DNA of 60,000 nt. Origin: Cristatella mucedo (lineage: Eukaryota; Bryozoa; Phylactolaemata; Cristatellidae). This document shows, in pieces, positions 22,613 through 32,549 of this stretch (position 1 is the first letter of the stretch; each line of letters opens with the position of its first letter). The stretch covers positions 5,910,501 to 5,970,500 of the forward strand of contig WPIO01000018.1 of the NCBI GenBank assembly GCA_009760855.2, in the 5' to 3' direction. The position numbers and the translations under genes were made by a program. Under the pieces are notes generated by a model. It was not told the origin of the DNA. It made no database searches and worked only from the letters and a program-made list of their open reading frames with translations.

Positions 22613-22915
22613 GTCGTAGAAGTGAGGTCCACAATCTGGGACCTGCGGAGTAAAACCCTTTTTCACTAGCGGTCTTAAACGGAAGAACGAAGCAGCTACT
22701 TCATTGTCTGTGCGGAACCTGAGGGCGCGAAAAGGCTGAAACTGCTGCAGCAATTCAACTAGGTATCCACGAGGATCCAAGCCGTGACGGGTCTGCAAGG
22801 TTTACAATGGCCTGCAATTTTAGGAATCTTTGATGGTCTCCAATGGTCTGCAATTTTAGGAATTGAACAGCTAATATTTTATTCACATAGGACCTGGGGA
22901 CACGAAGATATTGAA
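22613..22915 (-). mobile_element. LINE B fragments, two pieces
   Basis: 22613-22800 matches the family B C-terminal region (GAACCTGAGGGCGCGAAAAGG, AGCAATTCAACTAGG). A second piece (about 22860-22915) repeats part of the same region. Between them CAATGG(C/T)CTGCAATTTTAGGAAT occurs twice, a local duplication. Confidence 0.6.
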
Positions 22916-23059
22916 ACATTTGCAAATCAAGTACTGCGACTCCGCTTCTGAGAATACGCTCGACCCGGCGATGGCCATTCTTAAAGGGCAGAAGTCGGCA
23001 TACGTTTTGGACTACTATGTAATTTCAGGAAGTCAAGAAATTACGTTAGGCCAGAAGTT

Positions 23060-23430
23060 ACAACGCCGACTCCCCCGGCCGGGAGTGGGCGTAGCGGCTA
23101 CGTCCACTTTGTACTGCGAAACGAGCGAAGCAAAATCAAGCACAATAACAGTAACAACAACAACAGTAACAACAACAATAACAGCTCTCAACTCAAAATG
23201 CAAAATGCGACCGAGAGACGGCGGCTCGTGCCGCGAAAACTCGTTAGTTGTCCTACTCGTAAGTCAAAGTACAAAGTAAGTCAAAGTATAGTAAGAGAAA
23301 GAAAACCGCGACTACTCAATTAGTCCGACAGATCCGTCAATAAATAACGAGAGGGCAGCTAGGCCGGACTTGAGCGCCAGCTAGGCCGGACCTGGCCTAA
23401 AGGCCGGAGTTTGCCGAGCTCAGTTATAGG
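23060..23430. other. GC-rich island with palindromes, origin unknown
   Basis: It contains the near-palindrome ACTCCCCCGGCCGGGAGT (23068-23085) and an AAC-rich run (23142-23190). An AATAAA lies at 23339. CAGCTAGGCCGGAC occurs twice (23357, 23380). Just outside is the hairpin TCCCTT-GAGTG-AAGGGA (23437-23453). The mix of GC-rich ends and AATAAA suggests LTR-like or gene-end sequence, but no borders can be proved. The open frame 22911-23279 crosses unrelated material and is not credible. Confidence 0.35.
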
Positions 23431-23599
23431 AGGTGTCTTCCCTTGAGTGAAGGGAGACTATAACTAGAGTAAATCTGGGACGCAGCATTGCTGTTTCTAC
23501 GAGTGTATTGTTCCTATGTCCGATACTCTTAAACGCGTTGCCGATTGTATCCGGATAGAGGGTAGGTTTACTTAGATTGCTGCACAAATTAAATTTATG

Positions 23600-23621
23600 C
23601 ATATATATATATATATATATG
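23600..23621. repeat. (TA)n microsatellite
   Basis: CATATATATATATATATATATG. Confidence 0.95.
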
Positions 23622-23648
23622 CAATTATATACAACCAGGTGCAGATAG

Positions 23649-24957
23649 TAATAAAAATAATAATGCACTTGATAAAGCGCCCTCAGAGAACTCAATCTCT
23701 TTCTAGGCGCTTTACATTTGCTGCAAAAGGAAACGCGATTGAATGATGAGTAATATCATGCTTGACAAACAACATGAATAACATGGTTAGGGGTGACATG
23801 CACAGGGTCAGCACGCAACTGTGGTTAGTGGCAGCATGCATAGTGTCAGCACGCATAAGCACGTGAAGGACAAATCACAGGGACCCACTAGATGCTGTCC
23901 TAAATAGGTGTGCTTTTAAGTTCTTTTTAAATGTGGACAAGTCAGCGAATGTTGTGACGCAAGTCGGGAGGGAGTTCCAGGCTTTGGGAGCATACGAACT
24001 AAATTCACGGTCTCCAAAGGATTTGAAGTTTGTACGAGGTATTGTAAACTGTTGGATTCCGGAAAGCGGGTGGTACGATGTTTGGCTTGGTGAGGAGTAG
24101 ATCTGAGTGGTAGGCTGGAGCCAACAAATGAGGTGACCTAGAAGTGAGCGACAAAACTTTGAAGTCGATCCGTTGCTTGACTGGTAGCCAGTGCAGGTCG
24201 GCAAGAAGTGATGTGATGTGGCAACTGCGCCGCTCACGACAGACAAGCCTATCTGCAGAGTTTTGCACAAGCTGTATCGCCTGATTGCACGTGCCGGTAC
24301 AGTGAGTAAGCAGTGAGTTACAGAAATCAAGTCAGGATGTCACAAATGCATGGACCAATTTGGACGTGGTATCCTTATCTTGTGCATGCTGACACTGTTC
24401 ATGCTGACACCAGCCACATTTGCATGCTTACCCTGTGCATGTCAGTCACCCCTAACCACGTTGTTCATGTTGTTTATCAGGCATTATATTACTCACGATT
24501 CAATCGCGTTTTCATTTGCAGCAAATGTAAAGCGCCTAGGAAGAGATAAGTTCTGTGAGGGCGCTTTATCAAGTGCATTATTATTACATTATATATAAGC
24601 AAACCCGAATTGTAGCAATGTTATGTAGCTGAAAGTAGGCAGATTTGACTGTGGGGCTGATGTGGTCGTCTAACGAGAGGTCATTTTGGAACATGACACC
24701 TAGATTTCGAGCTGATTCAACAGGAGATGTGCAGGCAGAGCCAATTTTGAGCGTCAGTCTTTCCGGTCTCAAAAGGATTTGAGGTTTGGATGAGGTATTG
24801 TAAACTGTTGGATTCCGAAAAGCGGGTGGTACGATGCGTGGCCTGGTGGGGGAGTAGAACTGAGTGATAGGTTGGAGCCAAAGAATGAAGTGACCTAAAA
24901 GTGAGCTACAAAACCTTGAAGTCGATCCGTTGCTTGACTGGAAGCCAGTGCAGGACA
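23649..24957 (-). mobile_element. LINE A copy with internal rearrangement and a nested insertion
   Basis: The 3' tail starts at 23649. 23875-24375 gives the ORF C-terminus and mid region with frameshifts. After a nested plus-strand insertion (24380-24590) the RT C-terminal region resumes at about 24598. At 24766 the sequence jumps back to C-terminal ORF sequence (24768-24957). A second partial copy is therefore joined upstream in the same orientation, and one frame (24584-24958) reads through the junction. Confidence 0.8.
24380..24590 (+). mobile_element. LINE A tail inserted into a LINE A of opposite strand
   Basis: 3' UTR, stem-loop and a short ATT run on the plus strand. Its UTR variant (ACCACGTTGTTCATGTTG and TTATCAGGCATTATATTACT) is the one seen at 46590-46625, so both derive from the same subfamily. 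Confidence 0.8.
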
Positions 24958-24999
24958 AGATTACGCCAGGAGAGTCAAATAATAAAACCCAGCTAGACG

Positions 25000-25342
25000 T
25001 GAAACTATGCTGTGAGCCTGCAAGTTAAGGTGACGTAACATCGTGGACACTTTCAATTGATAATTTGGTTCTGTGCATGCAGGCAACCTCACGACGCCAG
25101 CAACGATAAATGATCTCGCGAACCAAGTGTTCCCGTAGGTCCTTTTTAATATCCGCCGCAGCACACGGAGCTAAGCAGAGCCGGCACATGGCGCAGACGC
25201 TGGAATCCGTGGAGGGAGGCGCGCTTTTAGCGAGGGTTTGACGTTACAAAAGACTCAACAGTTTTTAATTTTTCAGTAAATGTAAATGCATTAACACGGA
25301 GTTCTAAAAGAAAATGTATCATTTTCAAACGGTATCTGAACT
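25000..25342. other. Unassigned stretch
   Basis: No gene or repeat recognised. Confidence 0.4.
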
Positions 25343-25393
25343 TAAAATTATTGCATAGTCTACCCCTTGGTAGACTATGCAGCAATAATTTTA
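25343..25393. repeat. Long near-perfect hairpin
   Basis: The outer arms TAAAATTATTG and CAATAATTTTA pair perfectly, and the inner arms CATAGTCTACC and GGTAGACTATG pair perfectly around a CCTT loop. The only defect in the 22-bp stem is a 3-nt bulge (CAG). It could be a small foldback element, a cruciform site or a hairpin RNA precursor. Confidence 0.75.
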
Positions 25394-25499
25394 GTCATAT
25401 TCGTCATTTTAGTCTTGTTAGTCATTTTCAGTCATCGTTCAGAGCGTGCACATATCTGGTGGATTTATTGAAATGGTCTTATCTAATGGCAGACATTTG

Positions 25500-25722
25500 G
25501 CTGTAAAGCGGGATGCTGTTGGTCTAGGTATTGGCTATTTTCGATTGCACTTGAACGTGAGAACAACTTATAAGATGTGCTTGTACCTGCTTACCCTAGG
25601 CTTGCTGCTTGCGGATGCTACCACAAATCTTTTGGCAATGCTTTCTATACAGCATCTGTAACTCGTACCTCGAAAGAGATTCAGATCTCTGAGGGCGCTA
25701 TGCAAATGCATCATTATTAACT
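25500..25722 (+). mobile_element. LINE A-related 3' end, diverged subfamily
   Basis: A TGTGCTTGTACCTGCTTACC and GGCTTGCTGCTTGCGGATGC 3' UTR is shared with 40350-40400 and 44820-44880. It is followed by a variant stem-loop (ACCTCGAAAGAGATTCAGAT, CTCTGAGGGCGC) and ATTATTA. This subfamily has the same 3' hairpin but a different UTR from the main copies. Confidence 0.65.
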
Positions 25723-25733
25723 GGTGCAACAGC

Positions 25734-25810
25734 TCAGAAAGGTATGAAGAAGCCAAGCCGTGGCCCATCTTGTCGGTCAGCTCGAGGACTTTTCAGTGTA
25801 CCTGATGATT
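25734..25810 (-). mobile_element. LINE B fragment
   Basis: GGTGCAACAGCTCAGAAAGG and GCCAAGCCGTGGC match the minus strand of the family B segment at 44290-44335. Confidence 0.45.
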
Positions 25811-25814
25811 AACC

Positions 25815-26795
25815 CAAAGTAGTCGTAGTTGTTACAGCAAAGGATAAACGTAACCTTGTGTATCGCTTACCTACAGAGCGTTTTAATAGCGGCTGTATGC
25901 AGATTCAGTTATTGTGGGGAAATTTAGAAGCCGCAAACTAATAGTATGAGCATGTTTCTGCTAGAATTACGACTTTTTGCTTATATGAGTTTGTTATGGT
26001 CATGTTAAATAATCAAAAATCAAAATTTGCGGATATAAACTTTCAAAATCTGAGCTCAGGTGATAGGTTTCACAACGCCACGATCACTAGAGGGTAAACT
26101 ATGTCTGACAGCTATGGATTTTGGGCACTGAGGGCATATACCTTTCTGGACTTACGAAAATTTGACTTACGACAGGTTTCCCGGTCCCTATCCTTTTCTT
26201 AAGTCAGAGCTGTCTGTAATTAATTAACTCAATCTTGGCTATAATTTAGTTTTATCTGAACAGCACTTATTTCGTCGATAATCTGGCATCCTAAAAGGTC
26301 TTCCGGCGCCATAAGTTATTTGATTTCTGCATAGCTTTCATTTCCAACGATCACACTGTGATAGCAACTAGCATTCTTGAATCGATTCAGAACAATGCCG
26401 ACTAAAATAAGTTTGTAGACAAAGCACCACTCGCAATCCCCAAACAAAGCACCACTCGCAATCTCCAAATCTGTATCCTCACTTTAAAATAAGCCAGTAT
26501 TTCACCTTACGCATTGAAAATGCAGTTCGGCATCCCCATTTAAAGCTCATTAGTTAGGCGTCTGATGGTAACAACGCCTCTGCAGGCAAGTTCGCAAAGC
26601 TTCAGCTAAGTTGCTTTACCAAACTCGTGCTCGATTCGATTCTACACTCTCGTGCTGCCACGTGCTTCTGACGTACATCTAAGACTTACTTAAGTTGCCT
26701 GTGGCATGATTTTCTGCCAAAATAATATGATGTTAAGAGCTATTATAAACACGTGAAGCTGCACTTTCAATTCTGCGCATCGAAGCAAACCGATC
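25815..26795. other. Unassigned stretch
   Basis: A short direct repeat (CAAAGCACCACTCGCAATC) occurs at about 26421 and 26444. No gene is recognised. Confidence 0.45.
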
Positions 26796-26798
26796 ATT

Positions 26799-27658
26799 CA
26801 GCTCGAAATCTAGGTGTCATATTCCATAGCGACCTCTCGTTAGACGACCACATCAGCTCCACAGTCAAATCAGCCTATTTTCAGCTTCATAACATTGCTA
26901 AAATTAGGGCTTGTTTAGATAAGGATACCACGTCCAAGTTGGTCCATGCATTCGTGACATCTCGTCTCGACTTCTGCAACTCACTGCTTACTGGCCTACC
27001 AGCATGTGCGATCAGGCGATTGCAGCTGGTGCAAAACTCTGCAGCTAGGCTTGTCTGTCGTGAGCGTCGCAGTTGCCACATTACTCCACTTCTCGCCGAC
27101 CTGCACTGGTTACCAGTCAAGCAACGGATTGACTTCAAGGTTTTGTCGCTCACTTTTAGGTCTCTTCATTCTATGGCTCCAGCCTATCTTTCAGAGATAC
27201 TACCCCATCAGGCAAAGCATCGTACCACTCGCTTTTCGGAATCCAACAGTCTAGAAATACCTCGTACAAACCTTAAATCCTTTGGAGACCGTGCATTTAG
27301 CTCGTATGCTCCCACAGCCTGGAACTCCCTCCCGACCTGCATCAGAACATCCCCTGACCTGACCACATTTAAAAGAAACTTAAAAACATACCTATTTAGG
27401 ACAGCATTTAGTGGGTCCTTGTGATTCGTCCTCGATGTGCTTATGCGTGCTGACACTGTTCGTGCTGCCACTAACCACATTTGCATGCTGACCCAGTGCA
27501 TGTAACCCCTAACCATGTTATTCATTGTGTTTGTTTTTCAAGCATGATTTTACTTACTATTCTATTGTGTATCACTTTGCAGCAAATGTAAAGCGCCTAG
27601 AAAGAGATTAAGTTCTCTGAGGGCGCTTTATCAAGTGCAATATTATTATTATTATTAA
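26799..27658 (+). mobile_element. LINE A, young 5'-truncated copy
   Basis: It begins at the SARNLGVIF codons and runs intact through the C-terminus (stop 27422-27424, ending FRTAFSGSL), 3' UTR, stem-loop (27591-27630) and ATT repeat. It is nearly identical to 16110-16968. The open frame of more than 200 codons has no catalytic RT motif and would not be functional. Confidence 0.92.
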
Positions 27659-27797
27659 CGCCCATCACCCGTATTTCCACTGCATACCTTTCAGTTTAAC
27701 GTATTAAATTCAGTTACAGATTTGGTTCTGGTAGGGCGCTATGCAAGCGATCAATTGATATTATTCTTCAAGCTACCGTGTGTCTTCAAGTTTTCAG

Positions 27798-27884
27798 CTA
27801 TTTTGAACATAAAATCAGAAAGGCCGGAGGCTCAACTTAAAGAAATTCAAGTCCAGCTGGCTTCTTTGATGGAAATTGCCACTG
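27798..27884 (+). CDS. Weak candidate small exon
   Basis: A polypyrimidine-rich acceptor (CAAGTTTTCAG) is followed by an open frame with SERPEAQLKEIQVQLASLM, an amphipathic helix. A possible donor, GTAATG, begins at 27885. With that donor the exon is 87 nt and phase 1 at both ends, as in the exon at 12183. If the donor is not used the frame stops at 27908-27910. Unique sequence; no family recognised. Confidence 0.2.
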
Positions 27885-27910
27885 GTAATGAATCGAATAA
27901 TCCTTCCTAA

Positions 27911-28290
27911 TCAACGGTTTTTTTAAGACCTGGTCTATCTGACGTCAGAGCCTTGAGTGATTGGCAAGCTTAATGTTAAAACAGTATTCTGCTTATTGTT
28001 GGTTTTATTTTATTCTTAACTGAGGCAGCCACTAGTTAAGTACGGGGAATTAAAATAAATGCCAGTCTGAACAGAGACTGACTGCATTGTGGTGCAGCCA
28101 CGAGTATAATTTTCCAGTTCTGTATTTCGCCCTAGCGACCAAGGATATTAAGAGAAGAATTGCTCGTACATACTTACCCAAAAATACAAGTTATTTTCAA
28201 AAAATAGTCAGATAACACCAGCAAGCTGGTTTGACTTGCTTTTATATTTGCAGAGCTTGAATTGAAATTTGTGTGCTGGTTCAATATAGA
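27911..28290. other. Unassigned stretch
   Basis: AAAATAAATGCC near 28050 could be a polyadenylation signal. Nothing else is seen. Confidence 0.4.
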
Positions 28291-28295
28291 TTATA

Positions 28296-28466
28296 AAAAT
28301 AATAATAATGTACTTGATAAAGCGCCCCCAGAGAACTCAATCTCTTTCTAGGCGCTTTACATTTGCTACAAAGGGAAATGCAATTGAATGGTGAGTAATA
28401 TCATGCTTGCTAAACAACATGAATAACATGGTTAGGGGTGACATGCACAGGGTCAGCATGCAAGAT
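28296..28466 (-). mobile_element. LINE A, 3'-tail-only copy
   Basis: AAT repeat, stem-loop and UTR as far as GGGTCAGCATGCAAG on the minus strand. Confidence 0.85.
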
Positions 28467-28589
28467 TTTCGTAGCATTAAAGTACTTTCGCATGACTTGG
28501 CGAGAACGCTTTGGTGGTTAATTCAAGGACTCCTCAAATTTACTTTAAATGATTAGCTATTTGAGTAATGGCCTAGAAATTAGTCAAAC

Positions 28590-29110
28590 GCTGGTGACCA
28601 ACTTAAATCCTTGACCTAACCATGATTGGCAGAGCCTTGAAGTCGACGCACTGCTTGTCTATGAGCTAGTAGTAGTCGACGAGAAGTAGTTACCTAGAAC
28701 TGCATGCCTAACGGCCGGTAAGCCTAGCCGCAGAGTCTTGCATCAGCTGCTACCACCTGATTGCACTGGCTGGTAGACCAGCAAGCAGTGACTTGCAGAA
28801 GTAAAAAAAAGGGATGTAAGAAATGCATGGACCAATGTGTAAGTAGTATTCCTCTCTGAGTGAGCGCGAACTCTAGCGACGTGGCATAGCAGAACAGTAG
28901 CAGACTTGACCATAGAGCTTATTGTTTAGTGCAGCTGCAGATCACTTCAAAAAGGAAAACCTAGATTTAACGCACATGCTCCAACCGCTACGCTGACAGA
29001 GCAAATTTGACAGAGCAAATTGTATGGTTTAAGATTTCCAATTATTGAGTCGCACTAGTTTTTTCCAGAACCTGGGAGTGAGTTTTAGGTAAATGAAAGT
29101 CTAACTTTCG
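28590..29110 (-). mobile_element. Old LINE A relic
   Basis: The minus strand keeps the RT C-terminal region in the right order (AGCCTTGAAGTCGACGCACTG, GCAAGCAGTGACTTGCAGAAG, ATGCATGGACCAA). The frame is lost. Confidence 0.65.
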
Positions 29111-29114
29111 TTTA

Positions 29115-29540
29115 ATGACAGCGTCTACATGAAGCTCAAAAAATTATTGGATATGAGGACCTAGAAAAGCTGGCAGTAGTTTCTACTTTAAAACCACTGC
29201 TATATCTTTGAATAGCACTGTTAATACTGGCGAGACGAAATACGTGGCAATAGCATGTGACTTTGTGCAGAATGCGATCCAAAAATTTGGGCTACCTGGC
29301 AGAATTATCGCACAATCTTAACCCAAGTCTGCACACATGAAGACAGCGTGTACTTGCCGTACAGCCTACTGTGTTGTGTGACTAGTCTTAAGCTGATGTT
29401 TAAATACCAGTGCAGCAAGTCACTTGCTAGATTTGAGGCGTATACATGCGAATTTAGCTGGATAGCTTTAATTTACTTGAATTATTGACCCAATGATTTT
29501 ATCCGATTTTAATTCGACTAGAATTATTAAAAGTTAAAAT
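29115..29540. other. Unassigned stretch
   Basis: No gene or repeat recognised. Confidence 0.4.
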
Positions 29541-29542
29541 AA

Positions 29543-29712
29543 CTTTGCATGCTGACCCTGAGCATGTCACCCCTAACCATGTTATTCATTTTGTTTGTTT
29601 ATCAAGCATGATTGTACTCACCATTCAATTGCATTTCCCTTTGCAGAAAATGTAAAGCGCCTAGAGAGAGATTAAGTTCTCTGAGGGCGCTTCATCAAGT
29701 GCATTATTATTT
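29543..29712 (+). mobile_element. LINE A, 3'-tail-only copy
   Basis: UTR from TTTGCATGCTGACCCTGAGC, then stem-loop (29654-29693) and ATTATTATTTTTAT. Confidence 0.85.
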
Positions 29713-29714
29713 TT

Positions 29715-31430
29715 ATATTTAATTTATTCTTCCAGTTTCCGTCTTTAAGTGAGTCTTACACTGTTGCTATGCAGTACCGTTTGTGAATTTCTTTAGATCT
29801 TTTGTTCCGCGGATGCTTAAAAATAAATTGTATCACTGCTAGGGAACTTTGATGCGTTCCAGAACAGCGTTTAGATAACTGTCCTTGCCTTTCAGTGACA
29901 AGATCTTTCAAAAACAATAAGTTCAATCGTATCCTAACAAGTGGACCTGACTTTTACAGTGTCTGAAATCTCTCACCCACATTTAGTAGTTTTCACCCAT
30001 TAAATGATTATACGAACTAATTGAAGTACCGCTTTTGTATTTGGAAAATGTTGACTGCTGTATTTGAAAAATCTATGTGGACTTAATCAGTTATATTTTC
30101 GAAGGCATGACCAGGAGAACAGCTTTTTTCTCTGTGTAGGTCAATGTATGGGAAAATGCATTTTACATTCTGTTTTATCGTTAAAGGTTTATTGAGAGAT
30201 CAATATTTTACCAACTCTACAATTTCATTGGGAACAGGTGCGTATATATTGAGATTACTGGCTTAATATTGGGCATTTTCTGTTTTATTCATCATCTCTT
30301 CTGCCATTTTTAAATTAAGGGAATCAAGTTTTGCTCTGCATTCGTATAATTGTCTATATTTAGCATGCCAACAATACAGGAATGACTTTGGAAAATTCTG
30401 ACGGTCAATCAGATTATATATTCTAACACTTCTCAGGATCGCATCAATACTAGATGCAAACTTAACACAATAACAAAAGATTCCGTAAACTTTTAAAAGA
30501 CTGAAATAGATATTCCAAAAGTATCTACTTTATAAAAAAAAATCTGGAAGAAGCTGATTCAAGTGTATTTAGAAACTCAAACAACCCTACCACTCAACCT
30601 TCCAATAAAGCATCGCCTTATGCTTTATAATTTTGACATGCCGATTCGTATCTGCTTCCACGTACATCCATAAAATTTACGAGCTCATTTCATTCGGAGG
30701 ACTACTAATGTTAATATCAGCTAATTTATTTGGAAAGTGGAATTGGTATTCATCCATTTAATTAGCCACATAAATCCAATAACGATACTGGCTTAAGGGC
30801 GAAGTCTGATTTTTCAAAGTGTCCTGGTGAATTAGTGTCATAGCTGACTTTAAGGTAATACCTTCGAATTTCAGCTATTAAACAACGGACTCATTGAAGT
30901 ATATGATATCAGTCTGCCAAAGATCCAATTAAGTATGGCTTTCCAAACAATTTCCAAAAATGATCTTCCATACCAGGTTCGTAACCCTTACGCAGAATCT
31001 ATAGCCATCTGTAGACAGTATATTAAATTTAAAAATGCATCATTGTAAGAAATAATTGTTCAATATATTCATAGGACATTTTGCAATACGAACTAAAGAA
31101 GAAGCAATAAATACCCTAAAATATATGGAATCCCTAACCTTGCAAAAATAGGCAACAACCACTGACGAATCATTAAACAATAAGTAAAACAATTGTTGTC
31201 AAACAAAGTATTGGTTGCTTCAAAATTTCTTATGCTTCAGATGTGTATAAAATGGCCGAAATTTCTTTCAATCAAAAAATGTGGCTAAACGGTACTGATC
31301 GGAATGAATTCAACCACTTCTGATAAGTAAACTAACAAGTTAACGCGTATAAGTTTGACTGTTGACAGAACAAAAATCCATTCTACCAAAATATCCATTT
31401 AAAAAGCTATAAAAGGCACCATGAACAGCC
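29715..31430. other. AT-rich stretch with possible decayed coding segments
   Basis: No family is recognised. On the minus strand a frame without stops runs from about 30545 to a TAA at 30263-30265 (about 90 codons, with RSVRIYNLIDRQNF and KLDSLNLKMAEEMMNKTENA), with a possible acceptor ending at 30501. On the plus strand 30852-31050 is open (with IEVYDISLPKIQLSM). At this AT content such frames can be chance. They are recorded because their composition looks protein-like. Confidence 0.25.
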
Positions 31431-31479
31431 ACATCAATTATTTATTTAATAAGAATACTGCTAATTTGAATTGTGCATA

Positions 31480-31505
31480 GCAATCTAGGAGAACTCAATC
31501 TCTTT
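31480..31505 (-). mobile_element. Eroded LINE A stem-loop
   Basis: GGAGAACTCAATCTCTTTCC, the inner stem of the family A tail, with no other LINE sequence. Confidence 0.35.
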
Positions 31506-31509
31506 CCAG

Positions 31510-31820
31510 GTACTAAAAATGTGGAATACTTGACGTACCTAGAGTTCCATGCTAGTATGTTGTAGTTTCACTGTTATTGTTCAGGCAAGGCTTGTTATTT
31601 TATAGAGTTTAATTAAATAGCAGCTAGACTGGAGCAATCCCTGTGAGAGTGACCTTGCACGAAAGCAGCGAATCTGGACCACTGTATGATAGGTAAAAGC
31701 AGTAGCCCATGGCCAAAATAACATTGTCAGATTTGTATAGTAGCAGCAGATTTAGTAATTGCATAAGTTATATAGTGGCATAGGTTCTGAAGGGCGTGTA
31801 GTATTTTAGACTGACAGATA
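31510..31820. other. Unassigned stretch
   Basis: No gene or repeat recognised before the next LINE tail. Confidence 0.4.
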
Positions 31821-31821
31821 A

Positions 31822-32546
31822 TAATATAATAATAATAATAATACACTTGATAAAGCCCCCTCAGAGAACTTAATCTCTTTCTAGGCGCTTTAAATTTACT
31901 TCAAAGGGAAACGCGATTGTATGGTGAGTTATATCATGCTTGATAAACAACATAAATAACATGGTTAGGGGCGACATGCACAGGGTCAGCATGCAAATGT
32001 GGTCAGTGGCAGCATGCACAGTGTCAGCATACATAAGCACATGAAGGACGAGTCACAGGGACCCACTAAATGCTGTCCTAAATAGGTGTTTTTAAGTTCC
32101 TTTTAAATGTGGTCAGGTCAGGGGATGTTCTGACGCAGGTCGGGAGGGAGTTCCACGCTTTGGTAGCATATGAACTAAATGCGCGGTCTCCAAAGGACTT
32201 AAGGTTTGTACGAGGTATTTCTAGACTGTTGGATTCCGAAAAGCGGGTGGTTCGATGCTTGGCCTGATGGGGGAGTATGTCGGAGAGATAGGCTGGAGCC
32301 ATAGAATGAAGGGACCTAAAAGTGAGCGACAAAACCTTGAAGTCAATCCGTTGCTTGACTGGTAGCCAGTGCAGGTCGGCGAGAAGTGGAGTAATGTGGC
32401 AACTGCTACGCTCACGACAGACAAGCCTAGCTTTAGAGTTTTGCACCAGCTGCAATCGCCTGATTGCACATGCCGGTAGGCCAGCAAGCAGTGAGTTACA
32501 GAAGTCAAGTCGGGATGTCACAAATGCATGGACCAACTTAGACGCT
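31822..32546 (-). mobile_element. LINE A, 5'-truncated copy
   Basis: AAT repeat, stem-loop and UTR, then an intact C-terminal frame (32078-32536) with [14 protein letters not shown] and [11 protein letters not shown]. The ORF ends NLKTPI: loss of two bases in the AAACACACCT run brings an earlier stop than in FRTAFSGSL copies. Confidence 0.9.
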
Positions 32547-32549
32547 TAT

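Noticed and set aside
22911-23279. 122-codon plus-strand frame
   Set aside because: It runs across a LINE B fragment, a GC palindrome and an AAC-rich repeat, so it is a composite without coding character.
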